Shown here one piece after another: positions 9,717-21,000 of a stretch of DNA of 64,000 bases. Under the pieces are notes generated by a model. That model was not told where the DNA came from. It was given only the letters and a program-made list of their open reading frames with translations, and ran no database searches. The DNA lies in assembly GCA_023055425.1 (NCBI GenBank), contig JALGPY010000014.1, positions 808,501-872,500 of the forward strand, written 5' to 3'. The stretch is from Linanthus parryae (taxonomy: Eukaryota; Streptophyta; Magnoliopsida; Ericales; Polemoniaceae). The position numbers were made by a program, and so were the translations under genes. Positions within the stretch are counted from its first letter, which is position 1, and the number at the start of each line of letters is the position of its first letter.

Positions 9717-12700
9717 TTAGAATGTGTAAATTGTAGTGTAAATAACCTCTCTTAGACATATAACAAGTAGCTTCGAGAACATAATCAAGGATGGCGTTTG
9801 GGGAGCAATCTTAAAAAGCCTTGCTGTGTGAAGTGAGCACAATCCATCTCTGTGAGCCTCCCAAATGATTCTTTTCTTCTTCCTACCTTTTTTAGCCCAA
9901 ACATAGATGTCAAGACCTCTAATGTTACAATGGTAACCAATAATCGTAAACCCTGCATGACTCTGTGTTTTTTCCCTTACGTTCAAAATAGACTGCTGCA
10001 ACCAAATCACAAGGAACTGACTAGCTAGGACCTTTGCATGAAAAACATGGGAGATAATCACAGCCACCTGCTCATCATTATCATGGAAACAGCGGGAATT
10101 TCTATATTTCCACATACTACAAGTAATTGCACCAATCCAGCAAAGGGTTCTAGGAAGGTCATGCGAAGGAGTTTGATCGATAGCCGTTCTAAGCAAATGA
10201 ATAAAAGAGGAACAAGAAAAAGCCAGGAAAGGTGGTCCAAAGAACTTTAGAAAATCTGCAGAGGAGGAAAATGTGATCAACCGACTCAACATGGGTAAGA
10301 CACAGAGGGCAGACGTTGGAATTAATGATGTTGCATTTGAACAACCTATCTTTTGTGGGAAGTTTGTCATTCAAGGCTTGCCAAAGGAAAAGGAGTATTT
10401 TTTGGGGAAGTTTCAACCTCCAAAAATCCTTCCAGGAGAAATCCACAATGATACCCTTTGGGAACTTTCCAGGTGGCTGTGTTAAGGAGGAACAATGTTG
10501 ATTCTTAACAAGCTGTTTATAGGCCAAGGAGACAGTGAAATCCCTTGATGGAGACAAGCTCCACACAGGGCGATCATCCAGATTAAACTTGGGCAAAGGA
10601 ATCCCTTTAACTTGCTGCTGGACATGTTTTGGCAATAAATTGATTTTACCCGGATCCCAAAATATGCCCCCATCCCCACAGATTTTAATCAGATCACAAA
10701 CCTTTCCTGTGGGCAGTTTCAAAAGATGTCAATCAAAAACAGTATTTTTAAGATTTGAAAAGCCAGGGATCCAACTATCATTGGTTATAAAAATCTTTTC
10801 TCCTGATCCCACATGCCAACTCAGTCCCTCCTTTATCAGGCCCTTGACCGATCAAAACCCTTTCCAAATCGTAGATGGATTAGAGCTAGACTTCCTACTT
10901 AGGAAATCCGTCCTCTTACAATATCTAGAGTTGAAATAGTTAGAAAGAATCCCTGAACTATCAGTGGTGATTTTCCATGCTAGTTTAGCAAGAAGTGCCC
11001 TGTTGAGAAGAGTGGAACACTTAAAAGTAAGGCCACTTAAGGTTATAGGTCTAGACATAAGGTCCCAAGAGGCCCAATGAATAGCCTTCCTATCCATTGA
11101 TTTTCTCCAAACAAAAGAAGATATGACCCTATCAACCCTATTAAGATAAGACTCAGGGAACTTGAAAATTGAAAATGGATAGACAAGTAAACTGGTTAAA
11201 GTAGATGTAGAAAGGGTGATCTTGCCCGCCCTGTTAAGAAGGCAGGCTTGCCAAGAGGCTTTCTTTCACCTTAGCCAGAGTTTGATTAAAGACATTATCT
11301 TGCCCCTTAGTGACATCAACTGGAAGTCCCAAGTAAGTGTCAATTGACTCTGCCAGGGTAATTTCTAGTTGATGACTTAAAGTAATCCTATTATGAAAGG
11401 AGCAATTTGGGCTGACAGTTAACAGGGATTTATAGAGGTTAATCTCTTGCCCAGATTGGCAACAATATTCATCAAAGTTTGCTTTAAGTGTGTGACCACT
11501 TTGGCTATTGATCCTAAAGAAAAAGATTGTATCACCAGCAATTTGAATATGTGTGATAGAAGGGCCTGAGGAAGAATGCCTGATTCCCATAAGTTGATTC
11601 ATCTCCTTTTCCCTAATCAGAGCCCAGGAGAGAGCTTCAGCAGTGAGGACAAACATAAAGAGGGATAGTGGATCCCCTTTTCTGAGTCCACGACTAGGAA
11701 CAAAGAAATCAGAGATTGAGCCATTAACATTGACAACCAAAGAGGCCGTAGAGACATAGTTGAGAATGAGCCTAATAAAGCCAGTAGGAAGCCCAAATTT
11801 AATTAAGACCTCCCTCAAAAAGGACCAGCTCACTTTTGTCAAAGGCCTTTTACATGTCAATTTTTAGACTAGAAAATGCACATTTCCTATGTGAGGTTTG
11901 AGATTTAATAAACTGGGCGATGTCATTTGCAATTGCCAAGTTATCATAAATGGCCCTGCATGGGATGAATCCTGATTGATTAAATCTAATCAGGGAGGGT
12001 AAGACCAACTTAAGCCTGTTAGCTAGTACTTTAGCAATTATATAGATAACATTGGTAAGGCTAATTGGTCTAAAGTCCTTAAGAAAAGTAGGGTTCAATT
12101 TCTTCGGGATAAGGGTGATGATAGTTCTATTGGTCTCTCTAAGCATGAAGCCAAAATTAAGATAAGAGAGAACGGCCGAGATAGTGTCCTTAGAGACAAT
12201 ATCCCAGAACTTTGGAAAAAGATTGGAGGAACCCCATCCGGGCCAGGGGCTTTAAGAGGGCCCATACTAAAGATGACAGTTCGCACCTCATTAGCCGTAA
12301 AAGGACGCATTAAAAAACTGGCCTGGTTGCTATCAAGACTGACCCTAATATTGTCAAGGATTGGGAAGTGATCACCACTGATGGCAGATGAAGGGGTAGA
12401 AGATAATTCCTTAAAGTGTGCAAAAATTTGGTCCCTAATCTCTTCATCACTGGAAATTACAGTTCCATTGTCAGTGGTGAGGTTCAAAATACGATTATGG
12501 CTTCTTCTGACTTTGGTAAAGGCATGAACAAATTTTGTATTCTTGTCCCCATAACGGGGCCAGTTACAATGGGATCTCTGCGCCCAATACATTTCATTGT
12601 CAGCCAAAAGCTGATCCAACTGCTTTTTGGAATCCAGGAAGCCAATGAGGGCTTGAGGATCTGGGAGCTTTGATTGAATTTGCAGAGTTTTCCTCCTAGC

Positions 12701-13601
12701 TTCCTCAATCCTATTAGCCAAAGACCCATCATGTTTGGCCCAAGACCCTACCACCCTAACGCTGATTTTAAGATATTGTTGAATCCTCAAGAGGGGGAAA
12801 CCAGACACATGCAGCGACCAAACAGAATTAATTATCTCATAAACTGCTTTGTGATTTGGCCACCAAGCTTCAAACCTAAAGACTCTTTTAGGGGAGCTAA
12901 ACTGAGGTTGGAGTCTAACTAACAGAGGACATTGATCCGAAGAATAGAAACCTACGTTCTCCTGATAGGCATAAGGGAAGAGATTCAGCCAAGCAGGACT
13001 AATCCAGGCTCTATCAAGCCTTTCAAAAGTAGGGGTGGAGGTAGTGCGGTTGTTGGTCCAAGTAAACCAAGGTCCAACATTGTTAAGCTCAATTAACCCC
13101 CACTGATCAAGGTAATGTTTAAAGATCTCCATACCAGAGTCCAAAGAACCACCTGGGCCACTCTTATCGGCAGTTGACAAGATTTGGTTAAAGTCCCCAA
13201 CTAACAAAAGAGGGTTTGCAGAGTTGGGAAGAATGGATTTAATCTCCTCCCAAACTCATCTTCCATTGGCTGATACAGGGTGGCCATACAATAAACCTAC
13301 ATAGCAGTGACTATGACCAAGGTGGGCAAAGGAAAGAAGAATAAAGTGCTGCGAAATACTAATGACACTTGCAGCAACTGGAGAGCGCTATCCCACCGAA
13401 AGCCCCCCCAGAGCTCCCCACAGAGTCAAAACCACAAGAATTGAGACCTAATTTACGAAGTTTTGAATCGAAAAAGGAAACCGAGTATTTAGTTTCTGAA
13501 AGAAAGACCAGAGAGGTAGAAAAAATTTTGATCAGAGAGAAGGCGTCTAGAACTGAAGATCTATGACTCATACCTCTGCAGTTCCACGCAAGGAAATTCA
13601 T
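9717..13601 (-). pseudogene. LINE ORF2: endonuclease, reverse transcriptase, zf-RVT
   Basis: ORF2 starts at 13601 with 'MNFLAWNCRGM', the conserved start of the AP-type endonuclease. 'FLSETK', 'GDFNQ', 'TWTNNR' and 'LDRAW' follow, but the catalytic SDH motif reads 'SSDQ', so the histidine is lost. The reverse transcriptase shows 'KAPGPDGVP', 'TLIPKK', 'FRPISLTN' and 'NQSGFIP'. In motif A, 'KIDM' is followed by a stop and 'KAFDK' by a 1-bp shift (near 11850-11870). 'RGLRKGDPLS' is intact, while the FADD/YADD motif reads 'IAGD'. Near 10722-10189 is a zf-RVT domain ('WKDFWRLKLPQKILLFLWQA', then 'CPLCLTHVESVDHIFLLC'). It is broken into about six frames. Confidence 0.9.
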
Positions 13602-14037
13602 AACCCAGTGGGAGGTTGTTTAGGGCAACCTGCCTAAACCCTGAAAGAGAAACATGGAAAGACATGCAAGTTGAACAACGAGAATAGGGAGAACCAGAAA
13701 AAGAAAAAAAAAAGGGCAGAGCGGGCATGAACCTGGTGGGTTAATCAGGTGTGGAATCGAGGAGAGTCTAGATTTGTTACCCCAACTGTTGACTGCATCC
13801 TTCCTCCCAGCACTTTCTCTTCTTGATCGGCATCTTCCTATCATCAAGCTGCATGTCCTCGCCTTTGCCTCCAACCGCCTTCACTGAAATCTCCTCTTCC
13901 TCATCATTACTAATAACAATTATTTCCTTGCATCTGTCTTCCGCGATACCTGGATCTACAACCAATGGAATAAGGGCTTCGAGCACATACAGTTTTTTCT
14001 CGAGTATTTCCTCCCATGCCTCTCCTTCCAACTCCCA

Positions 14038-15755
14038 TTATGAGTCCCCTTCCGCAGAAGTCTCCCCAAAGTCAGGCGCTTCGATCTTGAATGCTGGAAC
14101 TGAAAACAGGGGTTCCACATCCACCACTGGGATAATAGCAAGACACTCCTCCTCTCTTGAGATATTCTCTTCCACGCTTGAAACCACCATGTTTGTATAC
14201 TCTGACTCATTCCCCTTGTTTCCTTCAAGATTATCACCGCCACATCCGGGCACTATTACACCCTTACCCATGTCCTTCCCTTCTGCATTCCAGTGAAAAT
14301 CTCGCTTCTCCTCTTCTGCCATCTTCGATATCCCAGAGCCTTCTGCCATCAGAGCATCTTTGAACGGAACAGGAATAGAAACCGCCTCTGGAACCGCACT
14401 TTTTCCTTTTAAATCTCTTCCCTTAGTGAAGTCAAAAGGGTTCACAGTCCCCAAGGCAGAACATCCCTCCTTCTACTTCGTAACTGCTGCTGAGCCCGAT
14501 GCATTCATCTCAAAACCGTCCCCATTCATCGTGGCTACTTTAACCGAAGAGGAAGCTGAAAGGTTCGGGCTAGATTCATTGGGAATATCATTAGGGTCCT
14601 CAAAAGCCCCAACCCTATCCGCCAAAATTTCACCCGTTGCAATAAGTCCTCTTAATGCCAAAGCCGCATGTTTCATGACCCCCAATGTCCCCCATGTTCA
14701 TTTAGCTGAACATATTGATGAGGAGGCGGAGAACGAGGGGACACCGGGGACAGAACCGAGGTGGGGGAGGTGAAAGAGGTTGAGAGAGAAGCAGTAGCAT
14801 TAAACTCTGAGGTAGAACACGAGGTAGCTGCATTAATGATCATGAAAGGGTTTGCATGTATAAAAGACGAGGACTGGGGTGAAATTGGCTCATTTAGATC
14901 TTGAAGAAAAATGGAGGTAGTTCTATTGGGACCGTACATCCTAAAGGCCCTCAGTCTAGGGGTGAAGAGTGGGAAGTTGTTTTCAAACACAAGGGGTAGC
15001 ACATTACCTGCACCAGCCTCATGGAAACGATGATTTAAGTTATCCACCACCATCCAATCCTCCCAATCGCAAGAGCTAAGCTTATTCCCAATCCTTCTAC
15101 ACTTCATACAAACTTTGAAAACCCTCCCATATCTGAAATAGATCCATTTAGGTGGGTTGTCAAGCAAATGAAGAAAAACACCTGGAATCAATGGTTGATC
15201 TGGGTTGATTCTGATGCGCAACCTAAAATAGTCCACGTTCACCACCTTGATATCGCTTCAATTGATCTCAACCACCTCCCCAACCATCTTCCCCAGATCA
15301 TCCGCCAATTGATACACTAAGTACTCCATAGGAATCCCATGTACCTGCATCCAAACCTCAAACTCAGGGAAAACCACTTCAGATAGAACCAAATTTGGTT
15401 CTCTATCCTTAACCACCAAACCTTTCCCTCGAATAGAGAACAAACTCTCCTTGATGAGAGCTTATTTGTCATTAGATTCGATACAGTGGAAAAGGTAGAC
15501 ATCCTGTTTTTTCTCGACGACCACCATGTTGAGAGTTCCCCAGTCAGAATGAATCTCCTTTTGAACCAGAGACACTGGAAGAAGGTGATCATCAATTAAT
15601 TTCCCCACGAAGGTATTGTTCCAGAGGTTACGAAGAGAAGAAACAAGGACAGGATTAACATACATGATCGGACCTTGACGCGGATGGGGAATAAAATTAG
15701 GATCGAAGATGTGGTAGTCAGGGCTAGAGTCCGGCGAGTGAGGGTTAAGGTTCAT
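14038..15755 (-). pseudogene. LINE ORF1 (DUF4283-like, zinc knuckle)
   Basis: The likely start is at 15755 (MNLNPHSPDSSPDY); the frame is open further upstream but lacks LINE-like sequence. The first part ('LVSSLRNLWNNTFVGKLIDD') and the next ('EFEVWMQVHGIPMEYL', 15443-15258) match the DUF4283 RNA-binding domain of plant LINE ORF1. '(V)CMKCRRIGNKLSSC' near 15110 is a degraded zf-CCHC_4. The low-complexity tail (14454-14038) lies before ORF2. Stops near 15462 and 15250 and shifts near 14673 split it. Confidence 0.8.
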
Positions 15756-15968
15756 AGTGAAAAGATTAGAGCAAGAACTGAAGCAGATAGTTCGCCAAAA
15801 AAAAATAATGATAATAATAAAAAAAAAACTAGTAAGGAAGAAAAAGGAGAGAGAAGAGAAAAACAATAACCTAAACCTAGTTGTCAAAACCCTAACCCTA
15901 GAAGAAACAAATCATGTTCGCTGGACGGTGCAACATGCAAGACCTAATTCCTAACCCTAACTGGAGGT

Positions 15969-16539
15969 TAGGGATGGCAATATGGTCCGATCCGATCTGA
16001 GATCCGAGCGATACGAGCCGAATGGATCCGATCCAGATCCGATCCAACTGAAAATAGATCGGATTTGGATCCGGAAAGCTAGACCCGACGAATTTGGATC
16101 TGGATTTGGATCTGAGGGTAGATCCACCGGGTTCCAACCCGACCCGATCCGACGTACATGTGTGCTTTACAAATATACCCCTATTACATCACTACGCACA
16201 TTTACAAGAATAATACTATAGTAACTCCAACCTACAAAGCTATTTCTTTTATTTTTTAGGCTTCATATTTTACAAACATGACTTAGCGTATGCAATAGTG
16301 TTTACTTTTTATATTGTTTTTACTATTTTATTGCAAACTCGAGCCGGATCCGATCCGAATCCGATCCGACTATGTACTATATGGATCCACGGATCGGATT
16401 TGGATCAGCTGAATGAGACCCGATACGATCTGATCCGAATCCGGTGATGATCCGAACGGATCTAGATCTCATTTCTCCTGGTTGGATCTGGATCAAATCT
16501 GGCCTGATCCGATCCGGATCCGACCCGTTGCCATACCTA
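15969..16539. mobile_element. hAT-type MITE (571 bp) nested in the LINE 5'UTR
   Basis: The ends TAGGGATGGCAA and TTGCCATACCTA form an inverted repeat typical of non-autonomous hAT elements. The 8-bp direct repeat CTGGAGGT lies at 15961-15968 and 16540-16547, the TSD length of the hAT superfamily. The two ends are rich in 'GATCCGATCC' words; the middle (16150-16320) is AT-rich. No transposase is encoded. A fragment with the same type of end is at 30292. Confidence 0.93.
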
Positions 16540-17018
16540 CTGGAGGTGCAACCATCATCTGCTAAACTAAAGTTAGTTACTGTTAACCACCCTGTGGAGT
16601 TAAGCCATGCAGCTAACCCAGCTTGCCATCCGAGAGCCTTTCTCTATCTTGAAAGGAACAATGCCGACAGGTGGACGGAGATTAGCCACCGGTGAAATGA
16701 GAGATGATCAAAAGCTGAGAAGAAACCCCGCACAAGTCGAAGCGAACCCTTAGAAGCTCACAAAACTTCCACACACCTGAGTGCAGTAGTGGATTCTCAG
16801 GCAATCACGTCGAGAAACCCATCAAAGAGCCTCATATGTGAAATGATTTTGAAAAGCGATGATTTGTCACACCCGAAACTTAATGATGGTAGGAACTGAC
16901 ACGGAGTAATGTTGAGGTATTGTTCTAATGGGTGGTCGAAACGATGAGGAAGGATCAGGAACGCTCTGAAGAGAGCACTAGTTCTAGAGAGAGAAAATTA
17001 ACTATACAACAATGCTTG

Positions 17019-17085
17019 TTAACACTATGACTTATTAGTCGAAATCCAACTTTTTAGCTTACAAGTTCATACCAAACAAAAGAAA
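17019..17085. mobile_element. Right half of the LINE-interrupted MITE
   Basis: It begins with the LINE TSD and continues 'CCAACTTTTTAGCTTACAAG...CATACCAAAC'. This matches the end of the uninterrupted relative at 23710-23852. Confidence 0.75.
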
Positions 17086-17225
17086 ATTCCGTTGTTAAAG
17101 AAAGTCTATGTTGGCAAAATAATAGGAACATAAGTAAATGCCGAGTCACAGTGAAACTTTTTCCAGGCCCATTGATTATTTACTGGGCTGCCTGCAAAAC
17201 TCATGAGACAGGGGTTTCGCGATTC
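17086..17225 (+). promoter_or_regulatory. Duplicate of the RPC4 promoter-proximal segment
   Basis: From 'GTTGTTAAAGAAAGTCTATG' to 'GCAAAACTCATGAGACAGGG' this matches 24330-24455 just upstream of RPC4, including 'TGTTGGCAAAA.AATAGGAAC' and 'TTATTTA.TGGGCTG.CTGC'. In both places it directly follows the same MITE. No RPC4 exon follows here. It is a displaced promoter fragment without its gene. Confidence 0.75.
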
Positions 17226-17588
17226 ACATGGAGCAAGCTGAACCAAAGTTTTGCGATTTAGGTGGAGAATAAATATCGGGTTTAACGGATTTTGGGTTTT
17301 CGCAAAGAACGATGGTAGGTGCAATCAAGATCGATCGGTTCGATGAGGATCAAGGTATGTTCGTTGGCCTTTGAAAAATTGATCGCATGTACACCCACCA
17401 TCTAGGACCTTTTGGCATAGTTTTAAAAACCGGACCGGACCGGTGAACCGGCACTTGACCGGTCTGGCTCGACTATTGGACCGTGGATGCAAGAATCGGT
17501 CAAACCCAGTCAAAAACCGGCTGGTTTTATGGTCCAACCGGCGAACCCGGTTATTGCAGATATATAGGGGTGGACGATGATGGAGAGG

Positions 17589-17623
<35 letters not shown>

Positions 17624-17959
17624 GACGTCGTATGGAGAAGAAAAACACAACGAAAGAGATAATGGGTGTGCTTGGATCAGAGGAAGTAGGGAAGAAATAA
17701 ATAGTCAACAATCTAAAGAAGGGGTCAAAAATCTGCATTAAATCCGGAATTCCGGAAAATAAGAGGAATCAGAAAATCTGCTACCCGGAATTCCGGGAAA
17801 TCAAGGATAAATCCGGATTTTTTTTTTATTTATCAGTGTGTTCCAGAACTTGTTTTCCACTTTACCTAACAAGTTGCCATCCCTGTACACGTGTCATGAT
17901 TTAGTTGGACCTCCCGGTCAATACCTCAAAGTCAACAAAGACAACACCATCTGGAGTAT
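17226..17959. other. Non-coding with GA microsatellite and 'AACCGGACCGG' element
   Basis: Around 17420-17560 lie many 'ACCGG' and 'CCGGT' words starting with 'GTTTTAAAAACCGGACCGG', a pattern typical of an unclassified non-autonomous transposon. A (GA)n run is at about 17591-17620. Words such as 'GGAATTCCGG' recur from 17740 to 18140. No gene is supported. Confidence 0.5.
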
Positions 17960-18384
17960 GGCCTTGTTTGGATGAGAGTAAGTAGAGATGAAATTAAAAG
18001 TCAAAAATCTAAACATAATTGGTCAAACCTCTCAGAACTCAAATGAATTCCGGATTTCCCCCAAAGTTCCGGAATTCCGACTTTAAATACGGATTTCCGG
18101 ATTTTCAGCCGGAATTCCGTTTTTTTGAGCGGAATTCCGGATTTGTTTGGGTAAATTATGGACCATTTAGAGTAATTGATGTACATGTTTTATGTAGATT
18201 TGTGTTAGCTCAACGGTAAAGTTTTTAAAACCTCTGCATGAGGTTAGGAGTTCGAGCCTCGCTATCTCAATAAAATTTATTTTCTTACCAATAATGTAGA
18301 ATAATCTACCGCATCCAAACACTACTGATTAAAAAAGCTTTTAAGTTCAACCTCTCACTTATTTCAGCTCATCCAAACAGCCCC
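17960..18384. mobile_element. MITE (425 bp), Harbinger-like, TSD TAT
   Basis: The left end GGCCTTGTTTGGATGAG and the complement of the right end (GGGGCTGTTTGGATGAG) agree at 14 of 17 positions. TAT lies on both sides (17957-17959, 18385-18387). Inside, 18200-18270 looks tRNA-derived, suggesting a SINE landed in the MITE. Confidence 0.75.
18196..18290 (+). repeat. tRNA-derived SINE-like segment inside the MITE
   Basis: 'TTAGCTCAACGGTAAAG' resembles box A and 'GAGTTCGAGCCTC' resembles box B. 'CCTCTGCATGAGGTTAGG' is shared with the SINE at 23864-23967. The ends are unclear and no TSD was found. Confidence 0.5.
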
Positions 18385-18619
18385 TATGTTGTTACTCATG
18401 AAACAACCAACTTTCTAGATTTCATGAAGGAATCCAGATTTCCCATTTCAACAATAAAACACATTTTTTTTCTTGAGAAAATCAACATTTTCTTACAAAT
18501 TATATTATTAGTTTATTACAAAAGATAAATTAATCTACGTTTAGCTGTGCTGTCCAAACACTCTAGATAAAGGTAGATCTTTAGCCAAATCGCCCATTTA
18601 CTTCCGCTCATCCAAACAC

Positions 18620-18845
18620 ACCCAATGACTTTGCGTTCCACACACATTGGTTCAATGCATAATGCATGAGGTATTGATTTCCGAAAACGATGTGCTCAGA
18701 CTCATTTTTCATGATGTGTAACTATAAATTGAGCATGGTGCAAGCTAATGTATGTTAAATTGTACTTTTTCTAAATGCAATATGAATAGCTTTGTTGTTT
18801 GCAATACATATGGAGTTATAAGATATTGGGGGGAAACCAACTATC
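18620..18845. repeat. Dispersed repeat, partner of 1093-1325
   Basis: It is similar to 1093-1325 in the same order and orientation, with scattered substitutions. There is no coding signal. Confidence 0.7.
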
Positions 18846-19591
18846 TCCCCGTGCATCAAATTCTTACTCTCTCCCCCTTACGTAATTCCTTTCCCCCAAT
18901 CACTCAAAAATTGAAACCCATACATGGAGTTTATGCATGAAAAAATGAGAAGTGGAAGCGGTGAAAAATAGGAGAAGGGGAAGAAGATAAAAGAGAAACA
19001 AGAAGTTGATTTGTGAAGAAAATAAATGGTAAGGAATATTGATAAGAGAAACAGTGGGCACATAAACGAGGAAAGAAAAATTACGTCATAGTCTATAATA
19101 ACTCAATAATAACAATTCCAATGTAGCATTACTGATCGACCTCCTTTTTGTGTGTTTGCTGATGTTCTAAAAGCCACTCAATGGTCACTTCCATTTTGGA
19201 AGTGGGGTGATATGATCATATTATAAAATTGATTTTGTAGATTTGTTAAACTGGTAGATTAAAGTTCTGAATTGAAAATAGCATACATAGAATACATCTC
19301 AAAACAACAAAAACCATAACTACACGTCAAACAAAATAAATGTGAATACAAAATTTGAAGCGTTCCTACTGTATTACAGATATTCCGTAGCAGAATGACA
19401 CTAATTATGAATTTCATGATTCCACGTTTGATTCCGATTATCCGTGTAAATTTTGAGGTCTCACTAGTTCGATTGTGTTTATGCATGAAAGAATGTTTGG
19501 GATGAAGGCCAGGGCATTTCATGTTAATTTATGGGGCATAACATAAGGAACCAATGGTTTAAGAAGAAAGAAGAATCTTGACAAAGACTAT
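18846..19591. other. Intergenic, nothing recognised
   Basis: AT-rich sequence with an A/G-rich patch (18940-19075). No ORF, terminal repeat or RNA gene can be supported. Confidence 0.5.
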
Positions 19592-20147
19592 TGTTGGGAA
19601 TATACATTGCATAGGCTCGAGAAGCTTGGCGAGGAGTTAGGAACCGAAGAGGGGCAAGAAAATGAGCCAAACAGAGGAACAAGACAAAGGAAATGAAGAC
19701 AAGAAACAAAACTGCAGCATCAGGAAGTGACCAGAGGTAGACCTGGGGGGAGGTCGCCCAACATGGACGGGGGACTTGCGATTTTATAATTGCTTCCTTA
19801 GGCGTTCTAGGTCAATTTTGGACGTTTCTTTGGGCAAAAGTTGTATAGTAGGCCTATGTAAGGTTATATGTCGTGCTCAACAATGTGTCCGTTGTATTCG
19901 TGTCATTTCTCTCTAATAATAAAGGGTTTGGGGGGGGGGCGTGGACGTAGCTAGCATCGTTCTAGTGAACCACGTTACATCGGGTGTTCTACTTCATCGT
20001 TATCAAGCTCGTTCCAGGTCATAAAACACGGGTATCAGATCTAAGGGCATCGATTTCACAAATTCGTGAAATTTGAAGCTAGGGTTTCGCGATCAAGGTG
20101 GAGCACGTGTTCGAGGGTTACAAATCTAGACTAGGAGCGACGGATAA

Positions 20148-20420
20148 GATGACCGGAAGGATGGTCAAGATCGACAAGTTTAACGGGAGAAACAGCTTCA
20201 GCCTATGGAAGATCAAGGTAAGTGCTTTGTCGAAGCAACAATGCATGTGTTTCCATTGATGGAAGATAAGGGGGGAGTCGATTGAACCACCGCTAAGTTC
20301 GAGGCTCAGCAAGAGGGGACGATGCAGAAGGCTGCATATGGGGGTTCAGACATTCAGTATTCCGGCACGATGACGGCGGCCAAGGGAAGCTACGGTGACG
20401 TTTGTTCAAACTGTAAATAA
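20148..20420 (+). pseudogene. Copia gag 5' remnant
   Basis: Translation from 20148 gives 'MTGRMVKIDKFNGRNSFSLW', the conserved start of plant Copia Gag, then a stop about 40 codons in. The following sequence ends at a partial knuckle-like 'CSNCK' near 20405. The gag core between is deleted. Confidence 0.7.
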
Positions 20421-21000
20421 AAGAGGCACCGATGGATAAAGGAAAAACTCATGATCTGCAAATTTGCACATCAAATTCGTGGACCGACCTTCTTTATTTA
20501 ACCCGATTCCTATAGGTCGGAGCAGGCGCAAGAGGACTCTCTTTCTTCTCCTTTTCTTAATATCCTTTCGTAAGGTTGATCTTCTTTCATTTCTACTAAT
20601 GAAAGGGAAAAATTTATGATACATGTATAGGGTGTACTCAACGTGTCAGAGCCTGTCCTAATTCTCCAATGTCCCTTTCCAAACTCGCGAAATTTGAAAA
20701 TGGTTTCGCAACGATAACTAGCAAAAATAGGAAAATATTGGAGAAGATCTTATTTGTGAATTTGAGAATCAATAGCGCGAAAGAGCAGAGTCACGCTTTC
20801 TTCAAAGGATGGCTGCTTCCAAGCCCACCTCCAGTTTGTCATCGCTCGATCACTTCCTTTTTCAGAAGTTTCGGCGTCAAGACGCTTCGGAAGAAGACGT
20901 TAATTGAAGGGCGAGGTAAACGAAAAGCATATGTTCTTGTTTCGTGTTGCCAGAAGGGAAAGGGGACGGGCATAAAGCGTAAATTATAGCTTCGGTTGAG
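20421..21000. other. Foreign-looking insert within the Copia-derived element
   Basis: This block has no counterpart in the related element at 2409-4665 and differs in composition from its surroundings. It contains 'TTCTTTATTTAACCCGATTC', 'CGTCAAGACGCTTCGG' and purine-rich words. A 106-codon ORF crosses it, but I recognise no protein. It may be captured DNA of organellar or host origin; I could not identify it. Confidence 0.35.

Larger units (their letters stand above)
9402..17018 (-). mobile_element. 7.6-kb L1-type LINE with 15-bp TSD
   Basis: The 3' end is an A tail (T run at 9402) next to 'AACAAGAAGAGAACTTCATT', a typical plant LINE 3' end. The direct repeat TTAACACTATGACTT lies at 9387-9401 and 17019-17033. 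Between them, on the minus strand, come a 5'UTR, ORF1 (DUF4283-like with CCHC), and ORF2 (AP endonuclease, reverse transcriptase, zf-RVT). The full length and TSDs indicate target-primed reverse transcription of a complete copy. Many frameshifts, stops and catalytic changes make it inactive. A hAT-type MITE sits in its 5'UTR (15969-16539). Confidence 0.92.

Noticed and set aside
13823..14773. Plus-strand ORFs of 137-157 codons in the LINE
   Set aside because: They are antisense to ORF1, which has DUF4283 and CCHC motifs on the minus strand.
20669..20989. 106-codon basic ORF as a host gene
   Set aside because: It lies within an LTR element and shows no recognisable motif; kept only as an unidentified block.
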